From RYN-230 sp963713815 (GTDB lineage: Bacteria; Actinomycetota; Actinomycetes; Streptosporangiales; Streptosporangiaceae): a stretch of DNA of 64,000 bases. Positions 55,959 through 64,000 of this stretch are shown piece by piece (position 1 is the stretch's first letter; each line of letters starts with the position of its first letter). The position numbers and the translations under genes were made by a program. The stretch spans positions 1 to 64,000 of the forward strand of contig CAVQNH010000052.1 of NCBI GenBank assembly GCA_963713815.1. The letters are read 5' to 3'. The notes under the pieces were generated by a model. That model worked only from the letters and a program-made list of their open reading frames with translations. It was not told the DNA's origin and made no database searches.

Positions 55959-57027
55959 CGGCGCGCTCCTCTACGGGCAGGTAGTCAAAGTCGTAGCCGA
56001 ACGCGCGGGGGCCGGTGATCGAGATGCCCCGCTCAGTCCGCCACACCGGGTCGCAGGCGAAGGCGATCACCACTACCCGCTGGCCGTACTTGATCCGTTC
56101 CGTCGCGATCGCGTCGGCCGTCTCCACGTCCAGCACCGAAATCAGATCCGGCACCGAGGCCAGCACCCGGCCCCGCTCCAGCGCGACCAGGTTCTCGTTC
56201 TGCAGTTCCAGCCGGATCAGGCGGCCCGCGTCCTCGCCGAGCCCCTCGATCACCACCGAGCCGCGGACGAAGCCACTCGTGGTGTGCCGCTCCACGTCCG
56301 AGACCTTCCCGGTGACCAGCCGGAACGCCCCGATCTCGGCGATCAGCGCGGCGATCGGGCTAACCGCCGCCCCGATGACCGCCTCACCGATCCGGATCGC
56401 CAGCGACACCGAGTTCCGCACCGTGGCCTCGCGCGCCTGGGCGGCGGTGAGCGAGAACTCCGTGGATGAGGCGGCCCCGCCGAACTCGACGGCGGCCGCC
56501 CGTTCCAGGCGCTCCATCCAGTGCCCCGAAATGGCCTGGAAGATGACCAGGTTGCCGCGCTCGTCGGTCATCACCGCCGGGCTCGGCGAGATCCCGGCCA
56601 GCTGCATGGTGACCTGGGGGACCTCCGGGAAGGCGCGTCCCATTCCGTCCGCGTCGACCAGGGGAAGCCCCATCCGTGCCGCCCAGCTGACTGGGAGGAC
56701 GCCGTTCCCGCCGCCGATCTCGCCCGCCATCAGCGCCGCCACCTGGCGCCCGGTCAGATACTGCAGATGATCGCGGAGGCGTTCCCCCTCGTCGCCGTTC
56801 TCGATCTTCTCCATGCTGACCGTGGGGGCGCCAATGCTGCCGCATGGCATGATCAGGGCGTCATCCGGCAGTTCATCCACGTCCACCAGGGCGGCCGGGC
56901 CGAAATCCTCGGTGGCCTGCAGGGCCTGCAGCAGGGCGAGATAGGTGTCACCCCCACCCCCCGCACCCAGCACCGCGCAGCCGCGAGCTAAAGCGTGCAG
57001 CGCGTCAGGGTCGAGGAGTCTCTTCAC
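55945..57027 (-). CDS. DUF917 family protein
   Basis: 360 residues, ATG 57027. It begins KRLLDPDALHALARGCAVLG with the glycine-rich AVLGAGGGGDTYLALLQALQ, followed by EIGGGNGVLPVSWAARMGLP and DADGMGRAFPEVPQVTMQLA, all characteristic of DUF917. These proteins occur with hydantoinase A subunits and may be the partner subunit. First gene of the minus-strand unit that continues into the transporter genes. The 79 bases upstream probably include its promoter. Confidence 0.92.
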   Translation of the reverse strand: MKRLLDPDALHALARGCAVLGAGGGGDTYLALLQALQATEDFGPAALVDVDELPDDALIMPCGSIGAPTVSMEKIENGDEGERLRDHLQYLTGRQVAALMAGEIGGGNGVLPVSWAARMGLPLVDADGMGRAFPEVPQVTMQLAGISPSPAVMTDERGNLVIFQAISGHWMERLERAAAVEFGGAASSTEFSLTAAQAREATVRNSVSLAIRIGEAVIGAAVSPIAALIAEIGAFRLVTGKVSDVERHTTSGFVRGSVVIEGLGEDAGRLIRLELQNENLVALERGRVLASVPDLISVLDVETADAIATERIKYGQRVVVIAFACDPVWRTERGISITGPRAFGYDFDYLPVEERAGARS

Positions 57028-57106
57028 GAGAGGCCATTACCATCCAGGCAGGCGAAAGTAGCGGTGTGTTAAGCATCATAGTTCCCGATGTAACGGCACA
57101 ACGGGA

Positions 57107-57337
57107 CTATTTCCACCGATCAGCCAGCTGGAGCTCGTTCTCCTTGATCAAGTCGCGGAGTTCCGCCGGGTCCTGGCCGCGGACCACCCGCGGCGGGCTC
57201 GACATGAGCCGGCGGGCGTACAGCAGGCCGGCGATCCCCCGCCAGACATGCCAGCGCGGGAACTCGTGCCCGTAACTCCACCAGTCGGGTTGCTCAGTGC
57301 CAGCAGTCATTAAATCGGTCGCGGCTTCCTTCTCCAT
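57107..57337 (-). CDS. Small conserved hypothetical protein
   Basis: 76 residues. The start ATG 57337 is chosen because GGGAGAG lies seven bases upstream; an in-frame ATG at 57364 has no such site. It contains PDWWSYGHEFPRWHVWRGIA and SPPRVVRGQDPAELRDLIKE. No membrane helix. A Trp-rich protein of unknown function, common in actinobacteria as a stand-alone gene. It lies on the same strand as, and 79 bases upstream of, the DUF917 gene, and could be the first gene of that unit. Confidence 0.6.
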   Translation of the reverse strand: MEKEAATDLMTAGTEQPDWWSYGHEFPRWHVWRGIAGLLYARRLMSSPPRVVRGQDPAELRDLIKENELQLADRWK

Positions 57338-57398
57338 CGGCTCTCCCTGGCGCACCAGGATCACCGCGCGTGTCCGGCGTTATCGCGCGGGACCCTGT

Positions 57399-57414
57399 CT
57401 GCAAAGGGTTGCAG
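57399..57414. promoter_or_regulatory. CTGCAA-N4-TTGCAG dyad upstream of the PucR gene
   Basis: CTGCAA (57399-57404) and TTGCAG (57409-57414) form a perfect 6-bp inverted repeat in the divergent gap between the small gene start (57337) and the PucR start (57449). This is a candidate autoregulatory site; there is no direct evidence of binding. Confidence 0.35.
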
Positions 57415-57448
57415 CTCGACAGCGGACCAGGAATGGGCGGAGTGCACT

Positions 57449-59152
57449 GTGATCGTGACGGATGTGTGCATTACGCATAAAGTGCCACCTGTGCACACGG
57501 TGGACGAGATCCTGGCCAGCTCGCCGTTGTCCGGGCTGCAGCGGGTCAGCGGCGGCGGCGGCGACCGGCAGGTTGCCCTGGTGCGGCTGGCTGAACGGTT
57601 CGCAGACCTGGATGACGCCCCGGCCGGCAGCCTGGTCGTGCTGTCCCGGGCGGCGTCTGCGGAAGTCACGGACTACCGCCTGGACATGGGGTTGCGCTGG
57701 GCGGCGGTCAACCGGGTGGCCGCGGTGGCGGCCTTCCGCGCTGAGCAGTGGCGGCCGACCGTCACCGCGATGGACATCGCCGGGCGGGCCGACATCGCCC
57801 TGATCTCGATCCCGGCCGGCGCCGAACTGGCCGGGCTGGTGCAGGCGATCGCCCGGGAGATCAGCGGAGGCGCGCAGCGGGCCCTCGGCCGGGCCGAGGA
57901 AGGGCTGAACGCGGTACTCCACGCCGAAGCAGCCGGGGCGGGCTTCGACGAACTCCGTGCCGCGGTGAGCGAAGCGCTCGGCACCAGCGTCGAATTCCGG
58001 CCCCGCGGTCCCGGCCATCACGCGCAGGATGCCGGCGCCCACCGTGACAGTGATCCGGGTCATGACGGACTGGGCAACGGCCACCTCACCTCCACTCCCG
58101 TCTCCGCTGCCCCCGGTGCTCCGGCACGGGCCGTGGAGGGGGGCCCTACCGGCGAGGTCAGCGTGCCGGTCATCGTGGGCGAGGCAGTGATCGGCGACCT
58201 GGTCGCCCCGGACGCCCACGGGGACCTGGCCATCGCCGCACGGCTGGTCCTGCACAGCGCGGCCGCCTCTGCCGGGCGGCTTCTCGACCTGGCCAGGCGG
58301 GCCCGCGAGGTCCCGGCCCGGTCGCGCAGCGAACTGCTGGCCGAACTGCTGATCTCCGAGTCGGCGGTCAATGACGATCTGCTCGACCGGGCCCGCCAGC
58401 TGAACGTCGCGCTGAGCGGCTGGCATGTCGCGGTCCGGATCGAGGCCGACGATCTCGACGGTCCCGGCCTGGACGGATCCGGTCCCGGTGAAGCAGCCCG
58501 CGACGAGGTACGCCGCTACGAGCTCTTGGAGGCAGCCGGGCAGATCGCCCTGCAGGCCGCCGCGGCGGCCGGTGGCACCTGGCACCTGTCCCGGGTGGCG
58601 CGCGCCATCGTGCTGATCAAGATGACCACGTCTGATCCGGGCCCGCAGGCCGGTGCCCAGGCCGCCCGGTCCGCCGCCCGCGCGCTGCAGGCCCTGCGGG
58701 AGCGCCTGCCCGCGCTCCCGTTCCGCGCCGGGGTGGGGTCGGCGCACGAGGGCCCGACCGGGCTCCGCGCCTCCGCGGCTGAGGCCCGGGCGGCGCTCTT
58801 CGCCGCGCGGGCGGCCCGCAAGCCGTCCGGGGTCGCCGCGCACGACGTGGTCGGCGTGCAGCGGATGCTGATGGAGTGGTACGCGTCCGACACCGCCCGG
58901 GCCTCGGTGCGTGACCAGCTCGCGCCGCTGGAGAAGCTGGGCCAGGCCCGGGCTGACACGGCGATCAGGACGCTCGCCGCCTACCTCGACGAGCAGGGGT
59001 CGATCATCAAGACCGCGCAGCGGCTGCACCTGCACCGCAACGCGGTGGCCAACCGGATCCGTGGCATCACCGAGCTGCTGGACGTGGATTTCGACGACCC
59101 CGACCAGCGGCTCGCGCTCCAGCTCGCCTGCCGCGCGCGGCTGCTCGGCTGA
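57449..59152 (+). CDS. PucR-family transcriptional regulator
   Basis: 567 residues. The N-terminal PucR domain spans ~15-130 (VHTVDEILASSPLSGLQRVS; GSLVVLSRAASAEVTDYRL). A GGDEF-like middle follows, and a C-terminal PucR helix-turn-helix (LAAYLDEQGSIIKTAQRLHL; HRNAVANRIRGITELLDVDF). PucR proteins respond to purine-degradation or other nitrogen compounds and activate catabolic genes. Its divergent position to the DUF917/hydantoinase/transporter unit makes it the likely regulator. The start is GTG 57449; GTG 57482, which begins VPPVHTVDEI, is possible. Confidence 0.9.
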   Translation: MIVTDVCITHKVPPVHTVDEILASSPLSGLQRVSGGGGDRQVALVRLAERFADLDDAPAGSLVVLSRAASAEVTDYRLDMGLRWAAVNRVAAVAAFRAEQWRPTVTAMDIAGRADIALISIPAGAELAGLVQAIAREISGGAQRALGRAEEGLNAVLHAEAAGAGFDELRAAVSEALGTSVEFRPRGPGHHAQDAGAHRDSDPGHDGLGNGHLTSTPVSAAPGAPARAVEGGPTGEVSVPVIVGEAVIGDLVAPDAHGDLAIAARLVLHSAAASAGRLLDLARRAREVPARSRSELLAELLISESAVNDDLLDRARQLNVALSGWHVAVRIEADDLDGPGLDGSGPGEAARDEVRRYELLEAAGQIALQAAAAAGGTWHLSRVARAIVLIKMTTSDPGPQAGAQAARSAARALQALRERLPALPFRAGVGSAHEGPTGLRASAAEARAALFAARAARKPSGVAAHDVVGVQRMLMEWYASDTARASVRDQLAPLEKLGQARADTAIRTLAAYLDEQGSIIKTAQRLHLHRNAVANRIRGITELLDVDFDDPDQRLALQLACRARLLG

Positions 59153-59188
59153 GTACCGCCGGATCGGGGCTGAGCCGGTCCCCGGGAC

Positions 59189-60277
59189 TCAGCCCGGTCC
59201 GGGCAGCACGGTCGGCAGGCCGAAGCGGGTGAAATCCCCGGCCCTGAAGCGGCCCTCATAACCGGGCTGCTGAACGTGCTCAGCGACGATGAACGCGTGG
59301 ACCCCGGCGATCTGCCCGCCGTCCAGGGTCAGCACGTCCAGCACCGAGGCCTCGTACCTGCCCCGGCCGGCGGCCCAGGTGTAGCAGCCGATGGCAAGCT
59401 GCCCGTTCGCGCGGGTGGCGCGGTGCTGCCACCGTTCCGAGCCCACGTCATTGCGGATGAACTCCCGGATGGCCGCGGTCCCGCGGATGCACTCGCACTC
59501 CGGTGGCATGGTCCATGTGGCGTCGCGGGTGAGCATGCTTACCAGCAGATCCGCATCGCCCCGCTCGATCGCGTCGGCGTAGCGGCCGGCGAGGGCCCTG
59601 GCCTGCGCGTCGCCGAGCGAGCGCAGCGCCGCCTGCTGGGTGCGGCCGGGCAGGCGGCCGGCTACCGAGGCGCGGGCGCGCTGCAGTGCGCTGGTGATCG
59701 CGGGCACCGTGGTGCCGAGCTGGCTGGCCATCTCGGCGGCGGACAGGCCCACGACGTCGCGCAGGATGAGGACGGCGCGCTGGGCGGGCGGCAGGTGCTG
59801 CAGCGCGATGACCAACGCCAGCTCGAGGCTTTCGCGCAGCTCGTATCGCGCTTCGGGCGAGGCCAGCCGCGGGTCGCCGGGCGCACCGTCCGGGTAGGGC
59901 TCCAGCCAGGGCGGCTCGGCCAGGGGGCCGCCCGGGCTGAACCCGGCCGGCACCTCGCGGCGGGCCCGGCGCCGGGTGAGGTCCAGGGCGGCGTTGCTGA
60001 GGATGGTGTGCAGCCAGGAACGCACCGAGCTGCGGCCCTCGAAGCCGGGCAGGCCACGCCAGGCTCGCAGCAGTGCGTCCTGGAGCACGTCTTCGGCGTC
60101 GTGCACCGAACCGAGCATGCGGTAGCCATGGGCGTGCAGCTCGGCCTGGTACGGCCCGACCAGTTCGCCGAACGCGCCCTGGTCGCCCTCCTGGGCCAGC
60201 TCGAGCAGGGCCCGCTCAGGCCGGGCCTGCTCACCGGTCTCCATGTTCCCGCTCATCTCCGCTCCGCGCGTCTCCAC
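59189..60277 (-). CDS. ECF sigma factor with C-terminal SnoaL-like domain
   Basis: 362 residues. Region 2 is LLELAQEGDQGAFGELVGPY with HDAEDVLQDALLRAWRGL, and region 4 is LPPAQRAVLILRDVVGLSAAE with ITSALQRARASV. From residue ~230 a SnoaL/NTF2-like domain follows (RYADAIERGDADLLVSMLTR, then WTMPPECECIRGTAAIREFI). This layout is that of the TIGR02960/SigG-like ECF sigma factors, in which the added domain regulates activity and no anti-sigma factor exists. It follows the DUF899 gene by 14 bases on the same strand. Confidence 0.92.
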   Translation of the reverse strand: METRGAEMSGNMETGEQARPERALLELAQEGDQGAFGELVGPYQAELHAHGYRMLGSVHDAEDVLQDALLRAWRGLPGFEGRSSVRSWLHTILSNAALDLTRRRARREVPAGFSPGGPLAEPPWLEPYPDGAPGDPRLASPEARYELRESLELALVIALQHLPPAQRAVLILRDVVGLSAAEMASQLGTTVPAITSALQRARASVAGRLPGRTQQAALRSLGDAQARALAGRYADAIERGDADLLVSMLTRDATWTMPPECECIRGTAAIREFIRNDVGSERWQHRATRANGQLAIGCYTWAAGRGRYEASVLDVLTLDGGQIAGVHAFIVAEHVQQPGYEGRFRAGDFTRFGLPTVLPGPG

Positions 60278-60291
60278 TCTCCCTCCGGGGG

Positions 60292-61017
60292 TCAGTCCGT
60301 GAACGTCGGGTCCGCGCCGTGCAGCACCCGGGCCCGTCCCTTGGGCTCCTCCCAGTCCTCGGATCTGCCGAACGCGGTCAGGTCGAGCAGCCCGTAGGCC
60401 GAGGCGAGGTACTCCGTGCCCCGGGCGTAGACCGAATAGGTGTGGAAGATCTCCCCGGCGTCGCGCAGGAAGCAGCTGAGACCGGATTCCTCCGCCGACT
60501 CCCCGGCCTTGAGGCCGGCCGACTGGTCGCGGTAGTTGTACCGCACCTGCCCGGCCGACTTGTCCAGAGTGACCTGGAAGTCATAGTTGAAGTCGGTGCC
60601 GTCCGAGGAATACCAGGGCACCGTCCAGCCCCGGGCCGCCCGGTAGGCCTTGAGCTTGGCCAGCGGAGCCCGGGAGACGAGGGCGAAGGCGGTGTCCCGG
60701 GAGCGGATCTGGTCCACGAGCCGGTCGGAGAGCGCATCGACGCTGGCGGTGCAGCCCGGGCAGGCTGCGTCCCAGCCGGGGTCGAACATCACGTGCTGGA
60801 TGATCAGCTGGCTGTGGTCGCCGAACAGGTCGGCCAGCCTGACCGGCCCCTCCGGCCCGGAGAACACGTACGTCTTCGTGATCTTGACCATAGGCAGGCG
60901 GCGGCGCTCAGCGTTGAGCGCCTCCTGCGCCCGGGTCTGCTCCTTTTCCCGCGTGAGCAGCCGGACCCTGGCCTCGAGCCAGTCTTCGCGGGACACGACC
61001 TCCGGCAACGCCATCAC
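60292..61017 (-). CDS. DUF899 (thioredoxin-like) protein
   Basis: 241 residues, ATG 61017 (ATG 61014 also). It starts ALPEVVSREDWLEARVRLL, followed by the thioredoxin-fold part MFDPGWDAACPGCTASVDAL with a CPGC motif, and DGTDFNYDFQVTLDKSAG, the family signature. DUF899 proteins are often encoded beside ECF sigma factors of this class, as here. The CPGC pair is suited to redox chemistry, but the substrate is unknown. Confidence 0.9.
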   Translation of the reverse strand: MMALPEVVSREDWLEARVRLLTREKEQTRAQEALNAERRRLPMVKITKTYVFSGPEGPVRLADLFGDHSQLIIQHVMFDPGWDAACPGCTASVDALSDRLVDQIRSRDTAFALVSRAPLAKLKAYRAARGWTVPWYSSDGTDFNYDFQVTLDKSAGQVRYNYRDQSAGLKAGESAEESGLSCFLRDAGEIFHTYSVYARGTEYLASAYGLLDLTAFGRSEDWEEPKGRARVLHGADPTFTD

Positions 61018-61243
61018 GACCTCCTCCGGAGGGCCGCCTTCCAGGCCGCCCTCCTGCAGCTGAGTCTGCAGTTAGCTGAGTCCTGCAGTTAGAGACCGGC
61101 TGACCCTCCCGGATTAATCGGCCCGGCCCTTTTTTCCGCAGGCTGACGCCTGTCATCCGCTCTAGCTGGCAAAACGTCACATGTGTACCAGCACCGGGGC
61201 GAGGTGGCCGGTCCACGGTTCCCGGGCCCGGGAAGGGGGGACC

Positions 61244-61630
61244 GTGCACACTGCCGCTACTACGTCAGGACTGGCCGGAATCAGTGGGGCGGCGCTCTTC
61301 CTGGCCCTGGTCTTCACGGTCGTCCTCTGGTGCGTCCCGCTGATCATCGCCGCGCTGTACGACCTGCCCCGCAAGGGCCCGATTGCCGTGCTCAGCCTGG
61401 CCCTGGGCTGGACCGGGGTGGCGTGGCTGGCCGCACTGGCCATCGTCGTGGTTGGTGCCATCCGGGCGGGGGAGCCGCCACTGGTCGTGCCATGGCCCGG
61501 GCCACGTGGCGGCGGGGCTGGGCAGCAGTCTCATCGCTACCCGCCCGCACCGCAGAATCCTCAGTACGAGGACCCAGAGCCCTATGGCGGCCCGCCGCCG
61601 CGCGGCGCCCATGCCAGTCCTCGGTTCTGA
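61244..61630 (+). CDS. Superinfection-immunity-type small membrane protein
   Basis: 128 residues from GTG 61244, chosen because GGAAGGGGGG lies just upstream. Two membrane helices: GAALFLALVFTVVLWCVPLI and AVLSLALGWTGVAWLAALAI, separated by the short loop ALYDLPRKGPI. The spacing matches the superinfection immunity family (phage T4 Imm-like; very common in bacterial genomes, where the role is not established). The C-terminal ~45 residues are Pro/Tyr/Gln-rich and soluble. Confidence 0.7.
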   Translation: MHTAATTSGLAGISGAALFLALVFTVVLWCVPLIIAALYDLPRKGPIAVLSLALGWTGVAWLAALAIVVVGAIRAGEPPLVVPWPGPRGGGAGQQSHRYPPAPQNPQYEDPEPYGGPPPRGAHASPRF

Positions 61631-61648
61631 CCGCCGCCGTGCGCATCC

Positions 61649-61666
61649 TCAGGCGGTTCCGCCTGA
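61649..61666. terminator. Small hairpin after the membrane-protein gene
   Basis: TCAGGCGG (61649-61656) and CCGCCTGA (61659-61666) are perfect complements. It lies between the stop codon at 61630 and the tRNA-like fragment, at the position where a complete tRNA would have its D-arm. Confidence 0.45.
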
Positions 61667-61668
61667 AC

Positions 61669-61717
61669 TCCTGATTTGCAAGCAGGAGGTCAGGGGTTCG
61701 AGTCCCCCTTAGCTCCA
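61669..61717 (+). pseudogene. 3' half of tRNA-Ala (anticodon TGC); possible attachment site
   Basis: The sequence contains the anticodon arm (loop TTTGCAA, anticodon TGC), then AGGTCAGGGGTTCGAG and the 3' acceptor end TTAGCTCCA, as in actinobacterial tRNA-Ala. There is no acceptor 5' strand (GGGGCTA) or D-arm upstream; instead there is a hairpin. The T-stem has one extra C. Such 3' tRNA fragments are typical attachment-site remnants of integrating elements. Apart from this and the terminator at 61969, 61631-62032 has no recognisable gene. Confidence 0.65.
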
Positions 61718-61968
61718 CTTCCCGATTCCAGATATATGGCCAGGTCAGGTGCTGTTAATTCCGGTTCTCCCTGTATCCCCAGCCTTGGCCGCCCCGGGTG
61801 CCTCAGTCCGGCTGGGCGGAATTTGGGAGATCAGCCCGTCGAGATCCACACCCCGCCCATGGCGCCGGGTGAGATTGGAAGAACTGGGCGATCAGCAGGT
61901 TCTCCACCAGGTCGACGACCAGCATCGTTGACGCTCCTGCCGTACGCAGCCGGGCCTGGCATAGGCCT

Positions 61969-62003
61969 CGTCGGTGGGCCGCCGAGGTGGCGGCCCACCG
62001 ACG
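61969..62003 (-). terminator. Terminator hairpin of the MMPL gene
   Basis: Perfect 15-bp arms 61969-61983 and 61989-62003 with the 5-base loop GAGGT, 30 bases beyond the stop of the minus-strand MMPL gene. Confidence 0.75.
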
Positions 62004-62032
62004 TGGAGCGGTGGCTATCCCGGTAGCTCCGC

Positions 62033-64000
62033 TTACTGGCGCTGGCTTGCCTCCGGCTCCGCATACTGCACCTGATGTGCCGTGCGGAGCTGCCCGGCGG
62101 CCTCGCGGGCGTCACGGGCCTGGAAATACTCCGCGCCTTCGATGCTGATCCGGGGCAGCAGGCGGTCAACCCAGCGGGGCAGGTACCAGTTGGCCTTGCC
62201 CATGAGGACCATGAGTGCAGGCACGAGCAGGCAGCGGACGACCGTGGCGTCCAGGAGCACGGCCACGGCCAAGCCGACGCCGAACTGCTTGACGGTCGGG
62301 TCGCCGTTGAGCACGAAGCTGCCGAACACGAACACCATGATCGTGGCGGCTGCGGTGATGACCCGCCCGCTGGTGACCAGCCCGGAGACCACCGAGCTCT
62401 GATTGTCCTGGCCTTCGTGCACGTGTTCCTCGATCTGGCTGACCAGGAACACCTCGTAGTCCATCGACAGCCCGAACAGGATCGCGAACATGAACAGCGG
62501 CACGTAAGAAACGATCGGGACCGCGCTCTGCAAGCCGATCGCGCCGTGCAGCCAGCCCCACTGGAACAGTGCCGTCAGCACGCCGTAGGCGGCGCCGATC
62601 GAGAGGACGTTCATGAGGGCGGCCTGGACCGGGATCACCACGGTGCGGAACGCCAGGGTCAGCAGCAGGAAGCTGAGCAGGATCACGACCAGTATTTGCA
62701 GCGGGAGCTTACTGGAGATGTTCGAGGCGAGATCGTCATAGCCGGCCGTGGTCCCGCCCACGTAAGCCTTCAGGTCCGTGCCCTTCTGCGCCGCCGGGAT
62801 CACGGTGGACCGCAGCGTGGCCACCAGGTCGGTGGTGGCCTGCTCAGACGGGCCGGTCGTAGCCATGGCGTTGAAGTAGGCGGTGGTCCCGGCCTTGTCG
62901 ATCTGCACCGGGGTGACCGCCACGACTCCCTTGGTCTTCGAGACATCCTGCTCCAGTGTCTGCAGCCGCGGATCGGTGGATCGCGGGTCAGCGCCAGACG
63001 CGGCGGGTTGCGTGGCAGAGGGCTGCGCGGGCGAGCCGAGCTTCACGGCGATCAGCAGCGGCCCGTTCACCCCGGGACCGAAATTGTCCGACAGCAGGTC
63101 GTAGGCCTGGCGCGCGGTGGTCAACGTGGGCAGCGCAGCGACGTCCTTCTGGCCGAGGTTCAGCGAGAACAGCGGGATCGCCAGTGGGATGAGGATCGCC
63201 AGGGCGGCCAGGCCACCGACTACCGGGTGGCGGGCGAGGCCTTCCGCCCACCGGGCCCACAGGCCCTTCCGTTCGCCCACCACGGCATCCCGCTTGGGAT
63301 GGCGGCCGCGGATCCGCAGCGAGTTGATGTGCGGTCCGGTGATCGCGAGCAGCGCAGGCAGCAGAGTCAGCGCGGCCAGCACCGCGACCACCACCGCGAT
63401 CGCGGCCATCAGGCCCAACGTAGTCACCAGCGGGATACGGGCCACCGCCAGCGAGACCAGCGCGATGGTCACCGTCCCGCCCGCGAAGGTCACCGCTCCG
63501 CCGGAGGTCGCCACCGCGCGGGCCAGCGACTCCCGCACGTCCAGGCCCGCGTCCAGGCCGCGGAAGTGCCGGGTCACGATGAACAGGGCATAGTCGATTC
63601 CGACGCCCAGCCCGATCATCGTGGCCAGGGTCGGCGCCACTGTGGACACGGTCGTGACGTGGCTGAAGATCGTGACGACCGACAGCGTTGAGGCCAGGCC
63701 GAGGATCGCGGTCAGGATCGGCAGCAGCATCGCCACCACGGTCCCGAACACGAACGTGAGGATCACCATCGCGGCGATGATCCCGATCAGCTCGCTGGAC
63801 TCGGTGGATGGAGTGGACACCTTCTGGCCCAGCTGGCCGCCGGTCTGCACCTGGATTCCCGCCGCCTGGGCCGGCTTGGCCGCTGCGTTGATGATCGTCT
63901 GAGCGTCACTCTCGGACAGCGCCCCCGGGCTGACCGACAACGTCACTGACAGGTAGCCGGTCGCCTGGTTCTTGCTGAGCGCGGAGGCACCTTGCGAGGT
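62033..64000 (-). CDS. MMPL-family RND transporter, partial
   Basis: The open frame extends to the right window edge, so the N-terminus is missing; 656 residues are visible. It contains the MMPL features TIGLGVGIDYALFIVTRHFR and, in the second half, FGLSMDYEVFLVSQIEEH, the paired Asp-Tyr helix-4/helix-10 proton-relay motifs. About eleven membrane helices are seen, with the large outer loop between them (AYVGGTTAGYDDLASNISSK). Family members export lipids, siderophores or drugs with the proton gradient. It ends in a normal cytoplasmic tail before a strong terminator. Confidence 0.92.
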   Translation of the reverse strand, partial: TSQGASALSKNQATGYLSVTLSVSPGALSESDAQTIINAAAKPAQAAGIQVQTGGQLGQKVSTPSTESSELIGIIAAMVILTFVFGTVVAMLLPILTAILGLASTLSVVTIFSHVTTVSTVAPTLATMIGLGVGIDYALFIVTRHFRGLDAGLDVRESLARAVATSGGAVTFAGGTVTIALVSLAVARIPLVTTLGLMAAIAVVVAVLAALTLLPALLAITGPHINSLRIRGRHPKRDAVVGERKGLWARWAEGLARHPVVGGLAALAILIPLAIPLFSLNLGQKDVAALPTLTTARQAYDLLSDNFGPGVNGPLLIAVKLGSPAQPSATQPAASGADPRSTDPRLQTLEQDVSKTKGVVAVTPVQIDKAGTTAYFNAMATTGPSEQATTDLVATLRSTVIPAAQKGTDLKAYVGGTTAGYDDLASNISSKLPLQILVVILLSFLLLTLAFRTVVIPVQAALMNVLSIGAAYGVLTALFQWGWLHGAIGLQSAVPIVSYVPLFMFAILFGLSMDYEVFLVSQIEEHVHEGQDNQSSVVSGLVTSGRVITAAATIMVFVFGSFVLNGDPTVKQFGVGLAVAVLLDATVVRCLLVPALMVLMGKANWYLPRWVDRLLPRISIEGAEYFQARDAREAAGQLRTAHQVQYAEPEASQRQ

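Noticed and set aside
54393..56018. 541-codon plus-strand open frame
   Set aside because: Antisense to the hydantoinase A gene, no recognisable motifs.
61860..61925. Minus-strand short frame starting MLVVDLVENLLIAQFF
   Set aside because: About 40 residues, no ribosome site and no recognised family; possibly a chance frame or the relic of a longer gene.

Overview
The window is very GC-rich chromosomal DNA with frequent GTG starts, actinobacterial gene families (DUF5063 behind recR, a tRNA-adenosine-deaminase-associated protein before tadA, LAL-type LuxR regulators, an ECF42 sigma factor with its DGPF partner, PucR, MASE1-SpoIIE) and the conserved order SRP RNA - dnaX - ybaB - recR - DUF5063 - aspartokinase - asd. 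This points to a soil-type actinomycete, probably near Streptosporangiales. The genus cannot be fixed from the sequence.

Layout. 1-6.3 kb: partial nucleotide-sugar epimerase, XRE-cupin regulator divergent from an EamA transporter, PH-domain membrane protein with a 51-residue membrane protein upstream, tadA pair, tRNA-Ser(CGA), secreted esterase, ParB-like protein. 6.5-18.4 kb: MFS exporter, LysM-transglycosylase, GNAT, large LuxR regulator, methyltransferase, a hydrolase-glycosyltransferase fusion, GT39 membrane protein, and the C-terminal remnant of a tricorn-like protease. 18.5-25.6 kb: MASE1-GAF-GAF-SpoIIE phosphatase, DGPF/ECF42 pair, secreted propeller-Ig protein. 25.8-33.5 kb: housekeeping core with tRNA-Ser(GGA), SRP RNA, dnaX, ybaB, recR, ask (with an internal start for the beta subunit) and asd. 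The dnaX-ybaB gap holds two large inverted repeats and an 11-bp minisatellite. 33.5-47.7 kb: GNAT, a di-heme cytochrome-b-like protein coupled to a NuoF-like flavo-iron-sulphur protein, dehydrogenase, thioesterase, ArsR, MFS, low-complexity proteins, a Tat-exported GH64 enzyme and a secreted GH12-like protein. 47.8-59.2 kb: a seven-gene minus-strand unit (DUF917, hydantoinase/oxoprolinase A, family 5 binding protein, two permeases, two ATPases) with a divergent PucR regulator. This looks like uptake and breakdown of an imported nitrogen compound. 59.2-64 kb: ECF sigma with SnoaL domain plus DUF899 partner, small membrane protein, a 3' tRNA-Ala fragment and a partial MMPL exporter.

Many genes are broken by small indels that leave both halves well conserved (PH protein, small membrane protein, tadA partner, two MFS genes, LysM protein, GNAT, LuxR, methyltransferase, hydrolase N-terminus, dnaX, cytochrome gene, DppD-like ATPase, binding protein), while others of equal size are intact. 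In several cases the frame is restored within the same gene. I read most of these as sequencing or assembly indels and give corrected gene spans. The strongest candidates for new biology are the di-heme membrane protein/NuoF-like pair (one cluster cysteine replaced by serine), the hydrolase-glycosyltransferase fusion with a cysteine nucleophile, the GH12-like protein lacking its nucleophile, and the repeat-filled dnaX-ybaB gap.
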